A stretch of DNA of 36,206 bases, from positions 1 to 36,206 of the forward strand of contig CAILLK010000132.1 in NCBI GenBank assembly GCA_903835005.1, read 5' to 3'. Origin of the DNA: an uncultured Bacteroidota bacterium. Its GTDB lineage: Bacteria > Bacteroidota > Bacteroidia > Chitinophagales > Chitinophagaceae. The notes under the pieces were generated by a model. That model saw only the letters and a list, made by a program, of their open reading frames with translations. It ran no database searches and was not told the origin of the DNA. Made by a program: the position numbers and the translations under genes. Positions 1-10,900 of this stretch are shown here, in pieces (position 1 is the stretch's first letter; the number at the start of each line of letters is the position of its first letter).

Positions 1-1921
1 AAAGTACCGTATCATATCTGCAAACGGTATCATTTCCACAAGGGTTATAGGCAACTGCACATACATGGTATGTGCCAATCGCAGTGTAAGTATGGGTAGC
101 GGTGAGTCCTGTATCAGTATGTCCATCCCCATATATCCATAGAACACTATCTAAGGCAGTAGTGGTTCCGGTATACGTAACATCTATGGTATGCATACCT
201 GTTATTGTAAAAGCTGCTAAAGGAGGCCCGACACATGGCAGAACAATATTTGTACAGTCAGAATCATGTCCACAATCAGTATAGACCGTAACGCATAATT
301 GAAAGGTACCAGCCACGGTATATGTATGAAGAACTGTAGTTCCGGTTCCGGTATGCCCATCTCCAAAACTCCATACAATACTATCTATCCCTGCTGTAGT
401 GCCTGTATATATTGCTCCGACTGTATGGGTGCCTGTATCAGTAAAGGTGGCCGTAGGCATTGAAGTGCAGCTACAATTTACCCCGTATTTCATAATAAAG
501 AAATCAGTATTGCCACCAATAGATTGATACGCAGGTATGGCAGGGGTTCCAGCCCATATACTATCTTCAACATATCCTCCAACATATAGGTTGCCAACTT
601 TATCTGAGGTAATAACATTTGCACCATTATAAAATCCATCTCCATTTATATGTTGTATAGTTTGCAAATCACCATTGGAATCTACAACCACCAGAAAAGG
701 GCCTTGCCCATCACCTGGTGGTGTTACTATACTCGCAACTCCATCGGTAACTAATCCTGCATAAGTACCTGCTGCAGCAATCTTTCCATTAGGTAAAAGA
801 GTAATTGAATTTAGATAATCAACATCTATATTATTGTCATAATGTTTAATCCATAAAGGAGACCCGTTTGTATCAGTTGTCAAAATAACAGACATATCAT
901 AAAGGGGGTAATGAGTATTCATTACAGAATCACCATTGTAGGAAAATGTTACGGTAGTTAATGTTGGCGATTGTGCAGAGCCAGAAAAATGCAAATGTTT
1001 AGAATTGTCTAATACAACTCCTTGTATTGCATCATCATCACCATGGCCACAAAAATACATCCATAGCAAATTTCTACTGGCATCAAAAGCAGCCGCAAAA
1101 AATGTATCAGTTAGAAAGCCACCATAAATTCCTTGATTAATTTCACCTGATACATATAATTTGTTTGTTGTCGGATCAATTACAGCAGAGTTAAAATGCC
1201 AGGGTGAATCAATGTTTAATCTGTTCTGGCTTACTAAAGTGCCAGATGCATTGTAAACAAGATCATAAACACCACATATGCTTGTAACAGTCGGTGTTAT
1301 GTGTACCCCAGATTTCATATAATTAAAAAAATGAGCATGATTTTCCCCGTCAACTGCTAGAACAGAACCAGTAGAATATTCACCATCCTCTGTTGAGATA
1401 GTATTATCGCCAACATACCTTATCCAATTAAAATGTCCGGATGTATCAAATTGAACAAGATTTTCGGATTGATATGTCCAAGAAATTGCTGTATCGTTTC
1501 CTATATACAAATGATCTCCATTTAAAAAGAAACCTGCAACATATAAGTTTCCCAAACTATCTGCGGCTATACCATATGGAATACATTCTCCACCGGATGA
1601 AGCAATAAGTTTCGCCCACCTCATAACTCCATCGCATGTATAACTGGTAATTAAAGTATTGGGATACACGCCATAAGCACTACTTTTATAGAATGTATCT
1701 GCATATATTGGTAAATTGCCAACTAAACTGAGCGCATAAATATTACCATTAGGATCAGTACACATATACTCAGTCTGCTCCCATGTTGATATAGGATCGG
1801 AACTAAAATCCTGTGGAGTACCACCACCAGTTGCCCACTTAAATTGTTGAGCATAGGATGGAATAATACATAAAAAAACAAGGATAGATGTTAATATAAT
1901 CCGCTCAATGTATTGCTTCAT
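1..1921 (-). CDS. Secreted PKD-repeat protein, 3' end cut by window edge
   Basis: The minus-strand frame is open from an ATG at 1921 to the left window edge with no stop (about 640 codons). The product begins MKQYIERIILTSILVFL and reaches SYA-QQ, a typical Sec signal peptide with cleavage expected near residue 25. Residues of about 30-470 repeat phrases such as DSLGNLYVAGFF and DKVGNLYVGGYV, which recall beta-propeller repeat (SBBP-like) surface proteins. From about residue 490 there are two PKD-like domains, marked by WSFGDGHTGT and WIYGDGHTDT. A type IX sorting domain would be expected at the C-terminus, but that part lies outside the window. The gene follows the 3185-residue gene on the same strand, but the hairpin at 1958-1988 separates them. 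The role is inferred to be a cell-surface or secreted adhesin-like protein; no catalytic motif was seen. Confidence 0.85.
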   Translation of the reverse strand, partial: MKQYIERIILTSILVFLCIIPSYAQQFKWATGGGTPQDFSSDPISTWEQTEYMCTDPNGNIYALSLVGNLPIYADTFYKSSAYGVYPNTLITSYTCDGVMRWAKLIASSGGECIPYGIAADSLGNLYVAGFFLNGDHLYIGNDTAISWTYQSENLVQFDTSGHFNWIRYVGDNTISTEDGEYSTGSVLAVDGENHAHFFNYMKSGVHITPTVTSICGVYDLVYNASGTLVSQNRLNIDSPWHFNSAVIDPTTNKLYVSGEINQGIYGGFLTDTFFAAAFDASRNLLWMYFCGHGDDDAIQGVVLDNSKHLHFSGSAQSPTLTTVTFSYNGDSVMNTHYPLYDMSVILTTDTNGSPLWIKHYDNNIDVDYLNSITLLPNGKIAAAGTYAGLVTDGVASIVTPPGDGQGPFLVVVDSNGDLQTIQHINGDGFYNGANVITSDKVGNLYVGGYVEDSIWAGTPAIPAYQSIGGNTDFFIMKYGVNCSCTSMPTATFTDTGTHTVGAIYTGTTAGIDSIVWSFGDGHTGTGTTVLHTYTVAGTFQLCVTVYTDCGHDSDCTNIVLPCVGPPLAAFTITGMHTIDVTYTGTTTALDSVLWIYGDGHTDTGLTATHTYTAIGTYHVCAVAYNPCGNDTVCRYDTVL

Positions 1922-1957
1922 GGATTAACTTTTTATAAAGGTATGTAAAGTATTTAA

Positions 1958-1988
1958 ATAACCGCTCCGAAACCATCGGAGCGGTTAT
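1958..1988 (-). terminator. Hairpin terminator after the giant secreted protein gene
   Basis: Two perfect 13-base arms, ATAACCGCTCCGA (1958-1970) and TCGGAGCGGTTAT (1976-1988), enclose a 5-base loop. The hairpin starts 9 bases beyond the stop codon at 1997. There is no strong T-run after it on the minus strand, only TTTAAATA, so it is a hairpin-type 3' end rather than a textbook intrinsic terminator. Confidence 0.7.
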
Positions 1989-1996
1989 CATGTTGC

Positions 1997-4900
1997 TTAT
2001 TTTCCCGTAATGACAATCCGTTGTGTCTGCAATGGTTTACCATCTGAGGCCATCTGTATGATATACATTCCTACAGCCCAGCTATTGGTATTTATCAGCC
2101 AAGTTCCATGAGAGTCCTGAGGAGCTATGTATGCCATTTTTCGGCCAACCGCATCAAAAACGGTCAGACTCCTGTTATTGTTTCCAACGGTCCCATATTC
2201 ATATGCGGCTGTTACATCACCAGAGGAAGGATTTGGAAATACAAGCAATGCGCTGGCTATATCAGTTTGCAAATTGATATGGCTACCACTGCTTGAATCT
2301 GGTGAATGAACCATCCTTTCTTCGATCCATGAACAAGTATCCAATGGAATTCTTATTTTCGAAAAACACATAGAGCCGTCATGTTCTCTTATCAAAAGTT
2401 CAACGGTAACACTATCAGGAGGAGGCACCACGAGAGTGGTAAATGTAAGCGTTAAAGAATAGGAACCACCTACAATAGTACCCGAGAACGGATCAATAGG
2501 CCCGATATCTGTACCTAAGGTATAAGTTCCTGGCCCCAGACTATTGAAACTAACCACGATGCTATAGCTCGCTGGATTGCCAGATGTGCATGTAGCAACA
2601 GCACTAAGTCTTGTCTGTTTACATCCATTGCATTCACTAACTGATACCGTCATACCGCTTGAAGTTGCAGTACAAAGACCAGGATCAAGAGTCCAATAAT
2701 ACGTGCCGCTACTGCCAATGCTATATGGGGCCATTAAGCCAGAGCCAGAAAGCTCTGTTGTGGTATCATCAAGCCAAGCCCAATAACTGAAAGTATCGTC
2801 AGGTGGTCCATACAGCAGCAACGGCAGTTGTTGAGTACAGATGTTATAGCAGCCAGTGGGGAAGTACTGGAAATAGGTTTCAGGCGATAATGGCACTCCA
2901 ACATTTGCATAGCTGGAACATCCATTCATGTCTGTAAACATTACCTGGTAGGGACCGCCGGAGTTAATAGTGTCATAAGCTCCATAATGGCCATCACTCC
3001 AATTGAAGTAACCAAATTCAGAATTAGATGCCGAAAGCGCGATTTGGTATGTTGCACAGTTCAAGATGTTCGGTACGGTTATTACAGGACTAGGTGGTGG
3101 TGGAAGAACTTGAATGGAGTCAACCGCCGATGAACTATAGCAAGTGGAATCAGAAGTGGAATCAAAAACACCAATTACCAGTTGGTAATAATAGTCTGAT
3201 GCAGGAACTGCATCATTAATTGTTGGGGTAATCACACCCGTAGAACTTCCATTTCTAAACCAGTTATAGGTAACGCCAGATCCAAGATAACCCGATAATT
3301 GCACTGCATTTGGAGCACAAAATATCTGCTTGCCAGAAATTGAAGGAATTGGAGGAGTAATAATCCTTACTTCTTTCACAGGCAAAGGATCTGTTTGCCG
3401 ACATTTATGGTTGTCAAATACTGTAACCCAATATGGGCCGGATGCATGAACAGTATCAAAACCTGTGGTGTTTGTAACTCCATTTGACCAAATAAACGAA
3501 TCCGGTACTATGCCAATATTATGCCAAGATAATATAATTGGAACATCATTGGAACATGCACTTATTAAGGTTGGTAAGTTCAAATCTCCATTGAGTAAAT
3601 TATCATAAATAACAACATTCTGTGTTGTACTATCCTTACATCCTATACTATCAGTAACGGTCAGCTTTACCGTTTTTATCATTGGATCAATACTACCAGC
3701 AAAAGTATAGGTTTTCAAAGGATTTGAAATTAATATTCCAGAGCCATCGCCAAAATCCCAATTAAAATTTGCAATACCAGCAGGAGAAATTGGCGTGAAT
3801 TTTATTGGAATTCCTGTGCAAATAGGAGAACTAGTATCAGTAAATACCGCATTTGGAGGACCCGGTAAAATTATATTATGTATTGCAGAGCAGTTGAATA
3901 ATCCATCAGGATCAGTTCCATAAACAGTTTCAAAAACAGTATATGTACCCGGTGCTGCAAGTGAAAGACTAAGGTTAGGTCCGCCTCCAATTCTTACAAT
4001 TCCGGTATCCCATGCAATACTGTCAATATGCCACCAAGGCACATAAGCTGAAAGATCAGTGAGGAAGACACTATCAAATCCTCCCGTTCCACAATGTAAT
4101 ACCCATCTGAAATCTGGAATAATACCTAAGGTATCTGCAATAATAGAATCTGCGTGGCATCCGCTAGGGGCACTGAGAAAATTGAATTTATATATTCCAG
4201 GATCATTGTAAGTGCAGGTTACAAAATTTGTATCTAATTGCAGAGGTCCTCCTGGCGGTGTAATATCAGCCCGCCATGATCCTGAAACTAAAGTATCAGC
4301 ACTGAGTGTAAGTACGCCGCAAGAATCTGTTGCGCTATAGTAGATTACACAAGAACCGCCGCCTGGGCTATCAACGCCACCACCTAATCCAACTCCAAGC
4401 ATATCACAAGAATCCAGATTATGGAGAACAATATGATTTGATTGTGTCATGCAACCATTGCTAGCTGTTACCTCAAACCATATGCCATAACTAGAGGGTA
4501 ATGGCGCCCATGTGGAAGTATAGAATGTATCTGTTGATCCAGGCGGTACTCCTGTGCCGTACCACTGGTAAGTAAGCCCTGATACATTATTTGTAACTGT
4601 GCCCACAATAAGGGCATTGGTAGTTGGGCATAAATTAATGTTATCGGCAGTGCTGGCATAAGCAATCGGTCCAGGCTTGATTGCTTCATATAGGCTGGTA
4701 CTGCCAATAGGAGGACAGCCGCCTCCACCTGGAGTTACCGCTACTGTTACATGATATATAATATTCGCTGTTGTAGGATTAAGAGGAAAACCATGAATAA
4801 CAGTTGAGGCGCTACCGACTGTATTTGGTGAGCCATCACCCCAGGCAAATGTATAGTAACTACCACCTGTTGTTGCCACAAAAGTAATCGGTGTGTTAGG

Positions 4901-7900
4901 GCAGCCAGGATTTGGTGAAGATGTTAAAGTTACTGTTGGTGAAGGATTGACAGTTACTAATAGTGTATCTAATACAGTAACATCGCATTTAGTGATAGAA
5001 ACAATAACAGATGCAGTAATTACACTTGTATTATTATTCCATTGCACCGATATATTCGGAGTATAATTTCCCGTAATAACACTTCCAGCCGTATTTGGAA
5101 TTATTTTCCAGTTATACACTTCTCCACGAGTATAGTTACACGTATAATTATGCGATGAGTTGGCACACACATGATTTGGCCCTGTGATATTCGGATTAAC
5201 CAATTCCTGAATCACATTAAGAGTTGTAACATTTCCCTGACAATATGGTGAAATGATACTTTCCAGATTTACACTGATCGTTTTTGTTCCGGTACTGGTC
5301 CACACCACAGTAACACTATCCCTGCCAGACATGGGAACTAATGTTCCGCCTGTAATCTGCCAATTGCATATATAGCCAGGAGTATGAGTGAATGCAGCAT
5401 AGGTATAGACCCGACCTAAGCAAACTGTATCAGGGCCTTTCATGCTGTCAATCGGCGGAGGATTACCTTGAACAGTTATAGTTAATGGCGGCGCACAGAA
5501 GCTGCCGGATACTGAAAGATGATAAGTACCTGGAACGAAGTTTATAGTTACGCTGCTTGCACCAGGTGTAGAAGGATAAACTGCACCGGTACTATCTAAA
5601 ACCGTCCAGATACCAGTGTACATAGCTGGTATATTATAGGTATAAGTTCCAGGGCAGACTGCTGTTAGCCCGTTTATATGTATTTGCGGCACCACAGTAA
5701 TAGTTTTGTAAACATTACCGCCGCAAAGCATAATGCGGTTCTGATACCAGCCATGCAAAGTATACGTACCAGGTCCGGGAAACTGAACCACAACTTTATA
5801 ATTATCTCTATAGCCAATTACCGCTCCGGAATCGCCCAACACGCCCCACATATATTGTGTAGCAGCCCAGAGTGGCAGTTCGTATTCAAACTGTTCTCCG
5901 GCACAAGCTGTGCCTGGTCCTTCGATAGTTGCATTTTGAAGTATGACCGGAATCTTTAAAGTTATTGTATCAGGGCACAATGCGCAAGGTTCCATCAGTT
6001 GAACGTACCCGAATCCATCTGGCCCGATGCTATTCCATTTTACTGTTATGATGTTACTACCGAATCCTGATAGTATGGTGCCTCCGATTACTGTCCAGTT
6101 ATAAGTTCCGCAGCCGTCTACAGCAGTCGAGTAGGTTGCAATTCCGCTGTCGCAAACAATAGAAGCGCACTGTATTGTCGGCCCAGGGTTTTCGAAAACC
6201 TGAATTTTTATCCTGTAAGTATCAGTACAGCTACACGCATTTTTTACCACCAATGTAACCGTATACAATCCGGTTACTGAATAGGTATGATTTGTATTCT
6301 TTATGGTTGAACCCGTGCTGTCGCCAAAGTTCCAAATCCACGACACTATCGGTGAGGTGCTATCAGCAGAAGAAGAATCGAAGAAATATATAGTCTCTCC
6401 AAGACAAGCAGTAAGAGAACTTTCACCAAAATAGGCGTGAGGTTTTGAGATTACTTTTATGCATGTAACAGAAGCTGTGCCAGAGCAATGACTGATACTG
6501 TCATACAAAGTTATGCTACCTGTCGTTCCGGCAATAGGCCAGAATACATCAATACTATCTCCATAATTAGTAACAAGTGATCCACCGGTTACGACCCAAG
6601 TATATACACTTCCTGCAACACCATGTGCGTAATAGCGGATCAGTGAACTATCGCATACCTCAATACAACCTGGGAATCCTGAGACAATTCCACCACCTGG
6701 CCCAGCGCCATCACCTCCTGACGTTGCCAGTGTCTGACAGGCTACTATAGTGTTGGTTGTAATAAAAGGTGCAAGATTTACGATAACATTTGTTGTTACT
6801 ACAAATGGACCACACGGCCCGGATGCAGAATAGGAAATTATAACTGTTCCGCTGCTTACTCCGGTAACAACGCCAGTTGTAGCATTTACGGTTGCAATGG
6901 CTGTATTGCTGCTAGTCCAGATACCACCTGCAACAAAATTTGTAAGAGTATCTGTTAGCCCTGAACATACCGCCATTATTCCTGTAATGGGCGGGAAAGA
7001 ATCTACTACCACTATCGTATCATAAACTATAGATATACCGCAGATGTCAGTATTGACGTAATATATAACGGCTAATCCCTGGGTCAAACCAGTAACAACA
7101 GCCGTCATATAATCAACGGAAGCAATGCCAGGAGTAAGACTTCCCCAATACCCGCCTGGATAGGTATCGCTTAATGCAATTGAATCTCCGACGCAGATTG
7201 AATCTCCGCCAGTAATTGGAGGAACTAAAGGCAGCGAATCAACATAAAATGTCAGGGTTGCATAACATCCTGTTGGCATCGTGTAACTTATGGTTGTAGT
7301 ACCGGATGTAACTGTCGTAACAATGCCCGTGGTCGCACTAATTGTGGCAATGCTTGTATTGCTACTTGTCCATGTTCCGCCAACAGTTGCATCACTTAAT
7401 GTATCGGAAGTCCCTAAACAAGCAGAAGAGGCCCCTGTAATAGCAAGCGGCAGTGGGTTTACCGTTATTACTGCTGTGATACTGCATCCTGTATGTAATG
7501 TGTAAGTGATAGTATCTACACCTGGTGAAATTCCAGTAACTATTCCAGTAGTGAAGCCTATAGTTGCGATACCCGTATTGCTGCTGATCCAGGTTCCACC
7601 TCCGGCATCCGTTAGAGTGTCATTCAGACCTACACAAACATTTAATGAACCGGATATAGTTGCTGGTAAAGGGTTTACTGTTATCGTATCAAGAGTAAAA
7701 CAACCACCTGTCATTGTAAATGTGATAATTGCCATACCTGCTGATACACCTACACAATAGCCTCCTCCCGTTAGAGTAATATTTGAAGAGAACGTAGTAT
7801 AAACTCCCGACCCGGTATCTGCTAAATTAATGAATGAGCCGATACACACAGAATCTGGGCCGACAATAGATGAAGGAGCCGGCATCACTGTAACCGTAAA

Positions 7901-10900
7901 AGTTGTAGCGCAGCCAGTGCCTAATGTATAAGAGATAGTATCTACTCCAGGATATATTCCGAATACAATTCCTGTACCAACTCCAATGGATGCAATGGAA
8001 GGATTAATCGAATTCCAGGTACCTCCAATACTTGCATCTGATAATGAGGTAGTTGCACCTGCACATAATGAAGATGCTCCTGTTATCGAAGCAGGTAAAG
8101 GATTTACTGTAATGATATAATATGAAAAACATCCCCAGCCTGCAGTATAGTAAATCGTATCCACCCCGGCGGTTATGCCAGTTACGATTCCTGTACCAGC
8201 CCCTACGGTGGCATTAGTATTGCTGCTGCTCCATGTGCCACCTGACATATCATCAAACAGCGTGATTGACGAGCCAACACAGAGAACATCTGCCCCATAG
8301 ATTGGGAAAGGCAATGGATTTACCCATATGGTCATAGAGACCGTGCAACTATCTGGCAACATGTACGTAATGGTATCCATCCCAGGAGAAACTCCGGTAA
8401 CGATACCTGTTACTGCGCCTACTATAGCAATTGTAGGATTACTGCTGAACCAAGTTCCGCCAGGTGTACCATCGGTTAAGGTATTTGCATAACCAACACA
8501 TGCAGTTGATGAACCTAAGATACTTGTAGGCAGTGGATTTACAGTAACAATTGTGAAAACAGAACATCCATAAATATTAGTAAAAGTAATCGTATCTGTT
8601 CCTGGCGCTATTCCTGTAACGATTCCGTAATAGATATCAATAGTAGCAATGCCTGTGTTAAGAGAGTGCCAGGAACCACTGGCAACTGAATCACTTAGGG
8701 TTGTCGAAGACCCCACGCACATTTTTTTAATTCCGGTAATTACTGATGGCAGCGGATTCACTGTCAGTATCTTATAAACTGAACAACTGGTTCCGATGGA
8801 ATAGGTTATTGTATCAACTCCTGGTGACATGCTTGTAATAATTCCAGTTGATGCACCAACTGTAACAATAGCAGTATTGCTACTGCTCCATGTACCGCCA
8901 ATTGAAGCGTCTGTATAAATAGTAACTGCACCTATACACAATGACGGAACACCGATTATTGGAACCGGAGGAAGATATATGTGAATTGTATCGTAAATTT
9001 TTACTATGCAGCCAAGATTATTAGTGTATGTATAGCAAATAATGGAATAACCACCTTCACCACTTAAAATGGATGCTTGGTAAGCCGAATCAGAATTGAA
9101 GATAGAATCATAACTTGTAACGAGGTATCCTAAAGAGTCCGTCAACCAGCTAAATGTACCACCAGGGATATTTACAGTTGTATCAAGGTTAATAATTTCT
9201 CCTTTGCATATTACATTTGGTACTGAAAAAGTTGGCAATGTACTGGCTGGTATGATACTTACATCGTCTATTATATAATATGATTGAAGGAAACTAGTAC
9301 TTCCATCAAGGTATTGAGCGGGTAATATTATAAGTGTATTAGCAGTAAGCCCAGTATAAGGTACATATTGCCAATAATAATGCCAGGCTGTATCCGGTTG
9401 GGAAATATTAAAAGCGCATAATGGAATTAATCCTGGAGGCAATGGGCCAACTAATCCTAAATATGGAGGTAATGGTGGAATGCTTGTACTTACCGCAAGT
9501 TGCAAGTGAGTTGTTGTAGGAGAAAAGCCTGCTGAGTTAGCTAATTTAGCCCATAAGCCTACTAAATATGTATTCCCGGCAACTAAACTTGAGGATAGTG
9601 GTGATTGTGGGCTTTCACTAATTTGAACTGCGCCAAGCCAATATGACTGGAAACCCAAGAAATGGTTATTAGGTAATGCACTAGATAAATGAACATCCGT
9701 AGCTGGGGCTCTAAAATAGGCATTAGGTATGGACGATGACGGAGCGCAACCACTTCTTGAAAAAATATCAGGTGTGCCTATATATGATGACCAGCAATGT
9801 ACAAGGGCATCAATATCATTACAAGCAGGAGAATCAACATTTTCAAAACCTCCATTAGAAACAAGATCACAAGCGCTCGGTGTGCAACTAGCATCACCAA
9901 CATAAGCGTAGACATACGTTATATTACCAATTGCTCCTGTCGATGTATTAACTGGAATATACCGCAGTAACTGGATGCCATATGTACCCAAGGTTGGTGT
10001 GAATGTAATGACAGTAGAACTATTTCCTGACGTAGCAGAAAGCGTCCCAGATCCTTCTATCACTTCAAGACATTTAAAACTATCGGCGTTAAAATCATTA
10101 GCTAATAAACTAGGAAATGCACCACCATTAATCGTTACAGGTACTCCGGCGGTTGTAAAAAATTCAAACACTCCTGGAGAATCAATGCCATCATCAATTC
10201 CTGCTATTTGATTCCCACAAACAGTTGTATGGTAGTTGTTAAAATTAAGATCAGTTGAATTACCAAATGTAGTATCTACAATATACCCAATATCACATAG
10301 TACCTGTCGTTCTTCCGGTTTTGGGTACCGCCTCATAGCACCGGGATTTGTTACTGGAAGATAAGGCCCAGGCACAATAGCATTGCTCATAACAAAATAT
10401 TGATGATCACTTAATGGAGGTGATAAAACAAATGTGGATGGAACCTTGCATAAATCATCGAAATGACTCAGGCTACTACCTCTTTGGTAACAATTGGGTG
10501 TGTATACAGGTTGCGTCAATGAGCCGTCAACATACTGAACAGCATTAGTACACACCGTGTCATCAATATAAACACCTGTGTCGTAGCCAACTGGACATCC
10601 TAAGGTGCCACCAGGTGACAAAACAGTCGATGGTGTTAAGCTTGTATTAAAACCCCATTGATATAAATCACAAACATCCGAAGTTTTTATTAAAGGAATC
10701 CAGGTATTGTTTGTTTGTAAATGAGCATCGTACCTGGTAAAGTAATTAAATCCTGCTCCCAGTCTCGATTGTCCGTTGTAATCAATCAAAGTCATAAAAC
10801 CGAGTGCATGTAACATCTCGTGCAATGCCACACTGTATAAATCCACGGTATCAAGACCAGGAGTACTAGTTAAAGATGTGTTCCAAGCAATAGAACCATC

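Noticed and set aside
6755..8970. Regular repeats of about 220 bases that might be taken for a repeat array
   Set aside because: They are the coding repeats of ten Ig-like domains; spacing and variation follow protein repeats, not CRISPR.
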